Position numbers and translations under genes: made by a program. The notes beneath the pieces are model-generated. The model ran no database searches. It was not told where the DNA came from and was given only the letters and a program-made list of their open reading frames with translations. A DNA stretch of 63,834 nucleotides from Ruegeria sp. PrR005 (lineage in GTDB: Bacteria > Pseudomonadota > Alphaproteobacteria > Rhodobacterales > Rhodobacteraceae): NCBI RefSeq assembly GCF_010500245.1, contig NZ_JAAGOX010000016.1, positions 1 to 63,834 on the forward strand, in the 5' to 3' direction. This document shows, piece after piece, positions 1 through 9,900 of this stretch. The first letter of the stretch is position 1, and each line of letters opens with the position of its first letter.

Positions 1-357
1 CATAACCCGAAATCCATAAACAGAGGTGGCTCACTTCTCGATGAAAAACCCGGCTCACTTCTGGGTGGAAATCAACACTGTTGTTCACCAAAAGCGCGGT
101 TATTCCGCGTTCAATGCCAGCGCGAACAAGGCATAGAAGCCCCTTTTATGTGAAGGCTTCACTAAGAGCCTTTTGGACAACAACTGGGGCATGAACTCCA
201 AATCTTAGATACAACCGCTGGGATCGTGCCAGCACTGTTTCCAAAAAAAAGCAAAATCCGGATAAGGGTTCGTATCAGGTCTGCAGATTTGCCGATCTTT
301 GATCGGCTCGCTGCTAATCGCTTAACCTGAATTCGCGGGTTTGAAACCAAAGGACGG
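1..357. other. Intergenic, possible IS end remnant
   Basis: No convincing gene. Bases 28-87 carry a twice repeated phrase of the type 'GGCTCACTTCT' followed by 'GTGGAAATCAACA', which resembles the terminal sequence seen next to IS21-type elements in other proteobacteria. That resemblance is from memory and no transposase is visible here. The rest shows no codon structure that I trust. Confidence 0.3.
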
Positions 358-2196
358 CTAACCCATGGACTTGCTCAGCTCGTAAAAATGCGCGGCATAG
401 GCATCCATCGTGTTTGGCCCAAACACCGTCGAGGCCCCTTCGTAATGCTGAGTATCATATTCCTCGGGCGTCGTGACATATTGAGAATACGCGTTGGTAC
501 AGGAATTGATGTTTACAAAGCCCACGGCAGCTCCACCGTTCGCTGCCCCATTCACTACGGCGAGTTGGATATGACGTCCGGCCAACGTCGTGATTTCACC
601 TGGGAAACCGACCATTGACACGTCAGCGATGCGAATGAGCTGCACCGGCAAAACCGACGGTCCAATTTTCGCGGTGCGCAGGGTGATCGGTTTGGGTTTG
701 TGTCCATCGACATAGTCCGCGCCCACATCCAGTGGCTCGGCCTGCATGGATTTCACATCCTTGACGATCAGGACCACAGCCGATGCGACAGCCGCAGTTA
801 CGCCAAAACCGCCCAGAACCGTCACTAGGAGCCCGAGCGGCGGCACCGCCGCGACAAGGGCGACCAGCGCAAGCGCGGGCCCGACAGTAAGACCCACAAA
901 GCTTAGGATATCCGATGCGTTTGCCCGCTGGGACATCATCAACAATGCGGCCTGAATCACCCGTTCGTCGGTCTGCATGTCGTCGTCGCGAATCCCTTCG
1001 CGCAGGCCCATGGGCCCCGGGCCGTCCGCCGACGACCCCGCAAAGGTCGACAGGCCTAGCGCGCCGGTATAGGTCTGCACGTCCTGCTGTGTTTCCTGTG
1101 GATACTTAACTCGGGGATAGTTCTTATTGGGGTCACGGTCAGCGACCCAAGGGTTCGTCTTGCCGTTCCAGCTTGTCATGTCCTTGTCGACCAGCGCGAA
1201 CTTCAATGGGCCGACGATCGGGACGGCTATGGGCGCGTGATGGGTGTCGCAAGTCACCGCATCCGGCGCCCACGCGGACATGACAGCCTTTGCGATCTGT
1301 GTGCCCAAGGTATCTTTCAGAGCAGTTTCCGAAGGCACGTCGCGTCTCTTCCAACCCTCGCCATCCCGAACCATCTTGGGCGAAATATCGCCGGATGCGG
1401 CGTTGATCAGCCCTGCAACCACCGGTATCTCTCCAGGCTTTACAGTCCATTTGTAATCATCGGGAATCAGGGCGGTGCTTTCCCGTTCGATGATGTCCGC
1501 CGCCTTGCCGAAAATATCGCCACTCAGTTTCGTGTTGGTGTTGCCGAATGCCGTGTTATGAACGGGCAGCCAGGCGATGATACCAAGCGTGTACTGGCTC
1601 GATTCCTCCCGATACAAATGCAACATATTGATATTAAAAAGATTTTCCCAATTTATTTGGTCTTTGTTTTCGGCGGTGTTGGCCTGGTATGCTGCATTCG
1701 ATCGCTGACCACCCCAGAGTGCCTTGTCCGGATCCGCGCGGGCGCTGATTTGGCGAATCCCGCCCGGAACCCTTGCATGCAACGCCTCGACAAGCGCCTG
1801 ATGTATCTTGCCCGCGATTTCATCGACAACCGATTGCGAATAGCCGCCCGTCATCAGCGAAAACAGCCTGTGATCCGAGATCCCGGACGGGCCGGCATGT
1901 GTGTGTGTCGCCGAAATCATGATCGCGTCATGTGGAATTTGCGAACCGATCTGCCCTGCATCCACAAGCTCTAATACTTTTCTGCGAATGGCGCCTGTAC
2001 ACGCCCAAATATCCGCCACGACAAGTGCAATTGTTGTTTTATCGTCCGAAACCACGAATGCGCGGGCAAAAAGCGTACTATCTTGTCCGTCTGCAATCTG
2101 ATCATTACTGTTATACCCCATGAGCGTTCGGCCCATGAATTTAGACATATCAAAAGCGACGCGCGCTACTCCGATCTTGTAATTCGAGTTGGTCAT
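358..2196 (-). CDS. Neutral/alkaline ceramidase-like hydrolase with internal hydrophobic insert
   Basis: A 612-residue protein of the neutral ceramidase family (amide hydrolysis of ceramide to sphingosine and fatty acid, zinc dependent). Family landmarks are clear: THTHAGPSG near residue 96 (zinc site), RSNAAYQAN near 165, VHNTAF near 212, SGDISPK near 268 (matches the catalytic GDxSPN block) and VGFPGEITTLAGR plus EEYDTQHYEGAST at the C-terminus. The start at 2196 is preferred over 2238 because GGAGA lies just upstream. Unlike secreted bacterial ceramidases there is no signal peptide. A run of about 50 hydrophobic residues (roughly 431-480, bases 757-906) sits between the central and C-terminal blocks and could form two membrane segments. 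The gene lies alone between accessory remnants. Family call is strong; substrate is inferred. Confidence 0.85.
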   Translation of the reverse strand: MTNSNYKIGVARVAFDMSKFMGRTLMGYNSNDQIADGQDSTLFARAFVVSDDKTTIALVVADIWACTGAIRRKVLELVDAGQIGSQIPHDAIMISATHTHAGPSGISDHRLFSLMTGGYSQSVVDEIAGKIHQALVEALHARVPGGIRQISARADPDKALWGGQRSNAAYQANTAENKDQINWENLFNINMLHLYREESSQYTLGIIAWLPVHNTAFGNTNTKLSGDIFGKAADIIERESTALIPDDYKWTVKPGEIPVVAGLINAASGDISPKMVRDGEGWKRRDVPSETALKDTLGTQIAKAVMSAWAPDAVTCDTHHAPIAVPIVGPLKFALVDKDMTSWNGKTNPWVADRDPNKNYPRVKYPQETQQDVQTYTGALGLSTFAGSSADGPGPMGLREGIRDDDMQTDERVIQAALLMMSQRANASDILSFVGLTVGPALALVALVAAVPPLGLLVTVLGGFGVTAAVASAVVLIVKDVKSMQAEPLDVGADYVDGHKPKPITLRTAKIGPSVLPVQLIRIADVSMVGFPGEITTLAGRHIQLAVVNGAANGGAAVGFVNINSCTNAYSQYVTTPEEYDTQHYEGASTVFGPNTMDAYAAHFYELSKSMG

Positions 2197-2275
2197 TAAA
2201 TTTCTCCAAAATGAAATTTTATCACTTGACAATGTCACTGACCTGTTAGGCGTGTTTCACACCCCTACTGTTTGA

Positions 2276-3310
2276 TCAACCGACATTCCCTATTTGGAAC
2301 GCCCATAGGCATCTTAGCCGACATTCCCCAAGTGGCCTGCCGTTTGAGGTCAGGGTCGCCTGATTTCGCTTGCTGATCAAGCGTTTTGGGCCCTGGGCGG
2401 CGTTTGCATGGATCAAAAGGCTCGAATTCGGGCAGGTCGGTCCACAAACTCGCGTCATTTTGGCCCTGCGTCGCCGTTCTTCAGCGTGGTGGACAGACCT
2501 GTCCTGCCGCTTTGGTTCAGATACTGTTAGGATCGCGGTCAGGCACATGACGGCGGCGCTCGAAGGCGGTGGATCGCAGTCAGGATGGCCCTGACCATGG
2601 GGCCTGGCGAAGCTGTGTCGCAGCGTGTGCACGCTGACCTTCTTGGTCAATCCCGCCGCCTTGGTTGCCGACCGGCAGGCGGAATGCAGCACTTGTACAT
2701 CAATTGGCTTGTCGCCGCGCCCGGGGAACAGCCAGTCCGCCGGACGCGCCAGACGCCAGTAGGTCCGCAGGATGCCCAGAAGCTGCGGTGAGAGCATGAC
2801 GGTCCGGTCCTTCGCGCCCTTGCCGTGGCGGATCTGGATCACCATGCGGTCACTGTCGATATCCGTGATCTTCAGGCTGACCGCCTCGGATGCGCGCAGG
2901 CCTGCGGCATAGGCCGTGGTCAGCGCCGCCCGCGCCTTCAGCGACGGCACCGCCTCGAGGAAACGCACAACCTCGTCGGCGCTCAGGATCGTCGGCAGCT
3001 TGCGCGGCGTGCGCGCATAGGCGATCCGCTCCGGGATCTCCGCCCGGTTCAGCGTCACACCGTAGAAGAAGCGCAGGGCGCAGACCGTCTGATTGAGCGC
3101 CGGCCAGGAAATACCCTGCGATACCAGATAGACTTGGAAGGCGCGCACATCCTCCAACCCCAACTGGTCCGGTGAACGGTCGAAATACCGGCTGAACTTG
3201 GCAACGGCGTGAAGGTAGGATCGTTGCGTGGCCGGCGACAGGTTGCGAAGCGTCATGTCCTCGATCATGCGGCGGCGTAGCGGACTTACCGCTGATGTGG
3301 CATCAGCCAT
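2276..3310 (-). pseudogene. Truncated XerC/D-like tyrosine recombinase, fused to IS tail sequence
   Basis: The first ~235 residues are a clear tyrosine recombinase: SAM-like N-domain with 'LSPATQRSYLHAV', then catalytic Arg in 'GLRASEAVSLK', Lys in 'HGKGAKDR' and the H-x-x-R box 'HTLRHSFA'. Directly after that box the homology stops. The last ~110 codons read through sequence matching an insertion-sequence tail found again at 6622-6903. The final His/Trp and the nucleophilic Tyr are therefore missing and the enzyme should be dead. Start 3310 is chosen over 3385 because GGAGA precedes it. The type is the one often found in orphan integrases near transposons. It was probably cut by an insertion followed by decay. 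Confidence 0.8.
2316..2598 (-). mobile_element. Insertion-sequence 3' tail remnant, copy 1
   Basis: On the minus strand this stretch starts with codons for 'VRAILTAIHRLRAPPSCA' followed by a stop, then a non-coding tail with 'GCGGCAGGACAGGTCTGTCC' and ending in 'GGAATGTCGGCT'. The same layout is present on the plus strand at 6622-6903 at roughly 70-75 percent identity by eye. The conserved codons before a shared stop suggest the last part of a transposase gene plus its downstream end. I do not recognise the IS family. It overlaps the 3' part of the broken recombinase. Confidence 0.55.
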
Positions 3311-3385
3311 GGGATGGTCTCCTGATGAAAGGTTGGTCTTGAGCAACCAAACCTTCCCATCAGGGGGCCATTCCCGCCAACACAC

Positions 3386-3943
3386 ACGCCTCTCCCGCGT
3401 CAGCGGGTTCGTTCAATCCTGAATCCGATCAGGGGCGACACGCTCTAGATTTGACGCGAGGATAGGCGAATATCTCGTCATTGCCCGAGATTTGCGACAT
3501 GAACTCTGCCGCGAAGGTGTCGCCTTGGCGCTGATACAGGCGCACAGTCGGATCCGCCTCGCCCTTGTCGTTCACGCGGGTCGAAGGCTCGGTTTCCAGG
3601 GTGTCGAAGAGCCGATCAAACGCCAGAGCTAACGATGCCCGAGATCGACTGGAATTTCTGGGCTGAAATCGTCCCCGAAAGTTTATCAAAAATTTAGATT
3701 CATGGCATTGAAGAAAGTAGGCAATTAAAAACAATGGGTTGCGGAATTTTTTCAGTGTTCAAAATCACGAGAATCATGAAACTGAGCCGCTTCAACACTT
3801 GACTTTCGACTCGCGTACACGCGCGTGACCGTGCTGACCGCCGACCCGCAGCGTACCGTCGCTGAAAATGAACCGGAATCCTAGGTCCCCTGACTCGATC
3901 GACTGGACGCTCTGGCATGTCGGCGAGGTACCTCTTGGATCTT
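3386..3943. other. Gene-poor stretch with a possible decayed coding fragment
   Basis: No intact gene. On the minus strand about 3440-3660 reads as a plausible protein fragment ('RLFDTLETEPSTRV' ... 'RLYQRQGDTFAAEFMSQ') without a believable start or ribosome-binding site. I do not recognise the family. It may be the end of a gene destroyed by the neighbouring insertions. The remainder towards 3943 is AT-richer and shows nothing. Confidence 0.35.
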
Positions 3944-6256
3944 TCAAGCCAACAGGTCGAACACGTCGCTGCCGATCTGGAGGTTGATCGAGGACTGCCC
4001 CTCGCCGTCGATCAGCGCCCACAGGATCTGCCCAGTGGGCCGGTAGATCACAAAGGCCTCCTGCACCGCATCGTCGCCCGAGCGTTCGCCGGCGGCGTTC
4101 TCGGTGTGGGCGAAGTTGACCTGGAACCGATCTCGGGTAGCAGAGGAATTTCCAAACAGTAGAACATCCCCTTCGGCGGCATTGTAATCCTGAACCCAGT
4201 CTGAGCCGTGGCCTTCGACACCAACATGGAAAAACTTATCAGCACCGCTGCCGCCGTTGACCCGATCGGACCCGAAACCGCCGTTCACGAAGTCGTTCCC
4301 GGCACCACCGAACACAAGGTCCGAGAAGTTGGAACCAGTAATCACATCGTCCCCGTCCTGGCCCTGCAGTTCGTCCACGCCTGCGCCACCGGCAATCGTA
4401 TCGTTGCCATCCATGCCGTAGACCAGGTCGTTGCCAGCACCGGCTTCGATGTAATCGTCGCCAGCTCCTGCAAAGATCACATCTCGAAGATCGGCATCAG
4501 TCTCACCGCCAAAGATCTGATCGTTGCCTCCCGCGCCGTTGATTCGGTCAGCCCCATCCAACGCTTGGATCGTATCGTCACCGTCGGTTCCAACCAGGGT
4601 ATCGGCGCCCGGTGTGCCAATCAGATTGACGGCATTGCTGGCAACAGGATCAGTCGCTGCACTGGTCACTTGCTCGGGGGTCCCGAAGTCATCAGTGAAG
4701 CTGTAGGCGTAGGTTATGGCAGCCCCCACGTCGTCCTGCGTGAGCGTGTAGGAAGTGCCCGTCGCACCGGCGATCGCGGCGCCATCGCGCAGCCACTGGC
4801 CGCTGGTCGTCGATCCATCGATCCCGTCAAGGTCCGCAACGCGGCTGACATCAAAGGTCAGGGTCTCACCCTGCTGGGCCAGGCCGGAGATCACAGGTGC
4901 TCCTGTCGCAGGATCATTTACGTTTGCCACAGCCGCGGTTGCTGCACTGGTCACCTGCTCGGGGTTCCCGAAATCATCGGTGAAGCTGTAGGCGTAAGTT
5001 ATGGCAGCGCCTACGTCGTCCTGCGTGAGCGTGTAGGACGTGCCCGTCGCCCCGGAGATTGCAACGCCATCGCGCAGCCACTGGTAGGCAACGGTCGACG
5101 CGTCGATCCCATCGGCGTCCGTGACGCTGGAGGCATCCGCAGTCAAGGTCTCACCCTGCTGCGCTATTCCCGAGATCACCACGGTTCCAGAGGGTGCATA
5201 GTTTCCATTCTCCACTGTGCTCGTCTTTGCGGACGTCACGCTCTCTCTGGTGCCGAAGTTATCAGTGTAGGAAAATCGAACAGCTACCTCCTCGTAAACA
5301 TCGTTTTGCGTTAATACATATGTAGAGCCCGTTGCGCCGGAGATTGGAATTTCACCGTAGCGTAGCCATTGGTAGGTGACGGTCGACTCATCAATCCCAT
5401 CAACATCCGAAACCCCGGAGGCATCCGCGATCAGCGTCTCGCCCCGTCGCGCGATGCCAGAGATCGTCACGGCTCCAGAGGGCGGACTGTTCAGCATCGG
5501 AGTGTTTGGATGCGGTTCTGATCGCTCTAAGCCAAGGTCGATGTTGAATGCTCGAGTCAGGCTGTCTTCTGAGTCCAGAACGAAGTCCTCACCGTTTCCA
5601 CCGACAGCACCCTGAATGAAATTTCCGTTGGCATACAATGATGCCGAACTGTAGTGGTCAGCTACTTCAAGAGCATAGTTAATGCCTGAAGCAAACGAAT
5701 TGTTTATTACTTGTATATGGTCGTCAGCACCGTAGGATGCCCAAGACACAATTGAGGCCTGACCATTAATCGCACTGTACGAACCCTGAAAAGCATTGTT
5801 TTCTATAAGAACCGGTACCCCACTGGTTCCTATGCTTAGACCACGACAATTTTCAAAAGTGTTTCCAACAAAGGAACTGGCGCTGGTTGGGTACCAAATA
5901 TAAAATCCAGAGACCGACGAGAAGGCCGAGTCTTGGATGTCGAAGCTGCCATAGCGGCCATAACCTGTGGGTCGGAAAATGCTTCCCCCATCCATGTCAA
6001 CTCCAGAAAACTCTATTCTTCCAGGTTGCCCGGATGAGGTACCAAACAATACTCCAGTTTGCAGGAGGTGAGCTCGCTCTGGTTCTGTAGCGTCACCCAC
6101 ACGCAAAGTACCAAAAGCTACGATGTCATACCCGTTCCCCTGTACGGTTGTCCCAGCGGCAATCGTAAGAGTAACACCAGCGGCGATCTGCACCTCATCG
6201 GTCAATACAACTTCGTCGCCGTTCCACGTCGTATTCTCGGAAATAATTACAGGCAT
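3944..6256 (-). CDS. RTX-type secreted protein with parallel beta-helix and three Ig-like repeats
   Basis: A 770-residue modular surface or secreted protein. Residues ~1-235 look like a right-handed parallel beta-helix ('GVTLTIAAGTTVQGNG', short NNxF turns). Three ~95-residue Ig-like repeats follow (~260-545), each with 'GETLTxDxS', 'YQWLRDG' and 'SYTLTQDDVGAAI'. Next come calcium-binding GGxGxDxxx nonapeptides (~550-660) and a conserved C-terminal domain ('FFHVGVEGHGSDWVQDY' ... 'VFDLLA'). That C-terminus is nearly the same as in the protein at 6920-10360. RTX proteins are exported by type I secretion with a C-terminal signal; no transporter is in this window. GGAGA precedes the ATG. No N-terminal signal peptide is seen, as expected for type I export. 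Ligand unknown. Confidence 0.88.
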   Translation of the reverse strand: MPVIISENTTWNGDEVVLTDEVQIAAGVTLTIAAGTTVQGNGYDIVAFGTLRVGDATEPERAHLLQTGVLFGTSSGQPGRIEFSGVDMDGGSIFRPTGYGRYGSFDIQDSAFSSVSGFYIWYPTSASSFVGNTFENCRGLSIGTSGVPVLIENNAFQGSYSAINGQASIVSWASYGADDHIQVINNSFASGINYALEVADHYSSASLYANGNFIQGAVGGNGEDFVLDSEDSLTRAFNIDLGLERSEPHPNTPMLNSPPSGAVTISGIARRGETLIADASGVSDVDGIDESTVTYQWLRYGEIPISGATGSTYVLTQNDVYEEVAVRFSYTDNFGTRESVTSAKTSTVENGNYAPSGTVVISGIAQQGETLTADASSVTDADGIDASTVAYQWLRDGVAISGATGTSYTLTQDDVGAAITYAYSFTDDFGNPEQVTSAATAAVANVNDPATGAPVISGLAQQGETLTFDVSRVADLDGIDGSTTSGQWLRDGAAIAGATGTSYTLTQDDVGAAITYAYSFTDDFGTPEQVTSAATDPVASNAVNLIGTPGADTLVGTDGDDTIQALDGADRINGAGGNDQIFGGETDADLRDVIFAGAGDDYIEAGAGNDLVYGMDGNDTIAGGAGVDELQGQDGDDVITGSNFSDLVFGGAGNDFVNGGFGSDRVNGGSGADKFFHVGVEGHGSDWVQDYNAAEGDVLLFGNSSATRDRFQVNFAHTENAAGERSGDDAVQEAFVIYRPTGQILWALIDGEGQSSINLQIGSDVFDLLA

Positions 6257-6621
6257 AGATTGTCTCCAGGCGAACTTTGCCCTAAAAGGGCTACATTAAA
6301 ATTGACCTGTCAAGCAACAAAAATACATTCTTTTCAAATACATATTCTTCAAATGCCCTTGCCATCAAGATACTTGGCCAGATCGGCGGCGACGTATGAT
6401 GAGTCTGTCAATCCCGGCTCAAAAAGGGTCAGTTTCCCGGAGCAATGCTCTCCAGTTGTTTGGATGTGGCGAGCGCCTTGGCGTACGTGCTCCCCAGATA
6501 GCTGACGCGCGTCAAGGCGCACCGGCTGAAGGCCGGTTGTTGTCATACGGAAGTTTGCGGAGGTCAGGTTTTGGCTTTGCGGCTTTCGCGTAGACGGAAA
6601 CTCTCGCCGTTCCTTTCCAGG
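6257..6621. other. Intergenic region between divergent RTX genes
   Basis: No convincing gene. The first ~100 bases are AT-rich and probably hold the promoter of the leftward RTX gene. The remainder contains short broken reading frames on both strands and merges into an insertion-sequence remnant at about 6622, so it is likely decayed mobile DNA. Confidence 0.4.
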
Positions 6622-6903
6622 ATGTGCGCGCTATCCTCGCCGCCATCCACCGACTTCGGGCGCCTCCGTCATGCGCGTGACCGCAATGCAGGCCAAAACT
6701 GAACGAAAGCGGCAGGACAGGTCTGTCCACCGCGCCGAAGAACATCGTCGCCAGGCGAGAACGGGGCGGCCTCACCGCCGGATCCACCCAGTTCCAAGAG
6801 CCTACGCGACCGCAGACGCCGCTCGGGGCGAAAAACGCTTGTCCAGCGGGCAGTCTCAGGCAATCTTGACATCAGACGGCAGGCCACTTGGAGAATGTCG
6901 GCT
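6622..6903 (+). mobile_element. Insertion-sequence 3' tail remnant, copy 2
   Basis: Plus-strand counterpart of the remnant at 2316-2598. It opens with codons for 'VRAILAAIHRLRAPPSCA' and a stop, followed by the shared non-coding tail that ends in 'GAATGTCGGCT' just before the start of the large RTX gene. The long upstream extension of that RTX reading frame (6671-6919) is this remnant read in frame, not part of the protein. The two copies point outward from the segment 2600-6620. Confidence 0.55.
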
Positions 6904-6919
6904 TAAACTAGAGGCTGAA

Positions 6920-9900
6920 ATGATCATTTCCCCCAGTGTCCGTGCGATTTCCGAAATCATGACCGCTCATACCTATGGGACAGGGACAAGCGACCCTTCC
7001 CCAAGTCTTAGGGACCCTTCCGTCGCGGGCCTGACTGATGGATCTTTCGTGATTGTCTGGGTGTCCGAAGAACAGGACGGATTCGGCGATGGCGTTTTCG
7101 GGCAAAGGTTTGATGCATCGGGCAATCGCCTTGGCGCGGAGTTTCAGGTAAACACAGTTACTCTCTTTTCCCAAAATCAACCCGCAGTAACCCCTACAGC
7201 TGATGGTGGGTTTTTCGTAGTCTGGACCTCCTACGATGGCATCTACGGACAAAAGTTCGATGCCGACGGCGAGAGAGTTGGGGGCGAACAACAGATTTCG
7301 CTTGACTCGGTTCGCCAAAGCGAAGCAGACATCGTTTCCTTCGAAGACGGGTCGATCTTTGTTGCCTGGACAGCTGACGAAGATATTCACGGGCGCTCGT
7401 TTTCATCTGCCGGAGAGGCGCTATCGACCGAGTTTCAACTGAACGACGACAGCGAATACTCTCAATTCGGTGTTAGTTTAGCTGCCTTGGATGCCATCTC
7501 ATTTGCTGCCTCCTGGGGCTCCAACGGTCAATTGCTTACTCGATCTTTCGAAACCCTCGCTGGTTCTCCCAATCCACAAGCCGTTGTAGTGGGAGTTGCG
7601 AATGTGGGTTCGACCGACACCGTGAAGATTGATTCGAACAGCTATTTCTCGATTGGCTCCGCTAACTTTAACAACGGTTCTGTATCTCAAGGTCAAACGA
7701 AGTTCGGACGGGTAGAGCGGTCGGGCGAAATCTTAGGTGAGGCTCTGGGTACGTGGAACGGCGTTTCAGCCTCAGGCCTGTTAACCTCGGATGGGGAATT
7801 GGAGTTAATTCTTGACGAGTATCATCACTATTACAATCCTAGCACACCTATCATTTCAGAGCCCTACTACGGTCTTCGAGAGGTGCGCGTTTCGGACTAC
7901 GCCAGAGAAATCGCAGTCCAAGACACAAGGTTTAGTACACAATCCCGTATCAAGTCCGACTCAGAGATGCTTGGTGATGGAACATTTGTCGTCGCTTGGG
8001 CTGCCGCAGCGGGGGGAACTCAAGTTAACTTTCAGAGATTTGTCTTGAATCAATTTCCAGAAGGAGAATTGAACATATCTGGGACTGCTTTGACGAGTTT
8101 TATGCTCACCGCAGAACTCGTCGATTTGAGCGATGCAGATGGCATCGGGCCGCTTTCCTATCAATGGTTTCGGGTGAACGGCCCTAATTCCTCGGAGGCA
8201 ATCCCAGAAGCAACCTCCTCAGAGTATTTGTTGAAGAGTGAGGATGTCGGGAAACGGCTTTTCGTTCAATTATCATATATAGATGGAGCTGGAACAGAAG
8301 AATTGTTTAGAAGTGAAATGACCGGTAGCGTCGGCATTTTTCAAGAGGGCACCAGCGGAGACGACCGTATCACAGGTGGCACGACTAACGATCAATTGTT
8401 CGGTCTAGTTGGTTCAGACACCTTAATTGGAATGGGTGGTAACGATACTCTGGACGGTGGAGTGGGAGACGATGTTCTCCGAGGTACCGGCCAGCTTTTG
8501 GGCGGGGATGGTAACGACCAACTGCGAATCGAATCCTACTCCGATGCCCCCTGGCCATACTTCGTGAGTTTTGCCCAAGGTGGAGCCGGGAACGATACAA
8601 TTGTGGGGTCTGGTAGCCTGGACGGGGGCGAGGGCGACGACAATATTTATGCTTACGGAGGCAATGACACGCTGTTCGGTGGTGAAGGGCTGGACCAGCT
8701 GTTTGGCGAGGGAGGTGACGACATTCTGCGTCCGGGTATCGGTCAGGATAGCCTATCGACCGGATTGGGCGCGGACCTGATAGCCGGAAGCGGGGACGAT
8801 CTACTCGACGACTTGTTGCTGGATTTCACACCGTCGGACGCAGTGATCGTCGAAAATGCGACACTGTATGGTGACCCTTTGTGGACCTTCGACGGAACGC
8901 GCACGAAATTAAGCTCGGACTTTTCCGGCGATGGCAACCGTGAGTTCTCCATCTACTTCACAGGAGATTTGAGCGGTGTCGAGATCGATGTTTTTCAGAG
9001 TGGGGCCGATGTTTGGGTCGGGGCTAGGGTTCTTGAAGGAACAATAGGCGACGACACCATCACCGGTAACTTGCTGGACAATGTCATTCGGGGTTTTGCC
9101 GGAAACGACTGGCTTCATGGTGTGGGGGGGGCGGATGCGATTGATGGAGGAGCCAGCAATGACTACCTCTCCGGCGGCGAGGGGGACGACAGACTTGCAG
9201 GAGGTCCAGGGGAAGACAGCCTCTATGGTGATGACGGCAACGACAGCCTGAATGGCGGTTTCGACAATGATCGGATTGAAGGCGGAGAGGGTGACGACAA
9301 CATAGAAGGTGGCGACGGCGACGACTACCTCTCCGGCGGCGAGGGGGACGACAGCCTTGCAGGAGGTCCGGGGGAAGACAGCCTCTATGGTGATGACGGT
9401 AACGACAGCCTGAATGGCGGTTTCGACAATGATCGGATTGAAGGCGGAGAGGGTGACGACATCATAGAAGGTGGCGACGGCAACGACTACCTCTCCGGCG
9501 GCGAGGGGGACGACAGCCTTGCAGGAGGTCCGGGGGAAGACAGCCTCTATGGCGATGACGGTAACGATTCTCTGCTTGGAGGTGCAGGCGGTGACCGTTT
9601 GAACGGTGGCGCGGGCAACGATCTTGTAGATGGTGGTGCCGACGATGATCGGATTGAAGGTGGTGAGGGTGGCGACAACCTGGTCGGTGGCGAAGGCAGC
9701 GATGCAATCTGGGGTGATGCTGGCAACGATTTCGTGAATGGAGGCGAAGGCGCGGACCACCTTATCGGCGGCGATGGTGATGATACGATAATTGGTGGTC
9801 TAAGTGACACAGATCTTCGGGATGTGATTTATGCCGGTGAAGGCAACGACAGCGTGAACGGTGGTTATGGCAACGACCTGATCTTTGGCATGGAGGGTAA

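Noticed and set aside
4208-5314. 368-codon plus-strand ORF
   Set aside because: Shadow of the RTX gene on the other strand; the valine/isoleucine-rich sequence is the reverse of GD-rich repeats.
6585-6660. Minus-strand similarity to the end of IstB ('AHILERNGESFRLRESR')
   Set aside because: The plus strand of the same bases is conserved as a coding end plus stop in both IS copies, so the minus-strand match is probably chance.
6671-6919. N-terminal extension of the large RTX gene
   Set aside because: Reads through insertion-sequence remnant conserved on the opposite strand at 2316-2598; a proper ribosome site and ATG exist at 6920.
8909-9760. 283-codon minus-strand ORF in the RTX gene
   Set aside because: Antisense of nonapeptide repeats; repeats of 'VVA' type are the expected reverse reading.
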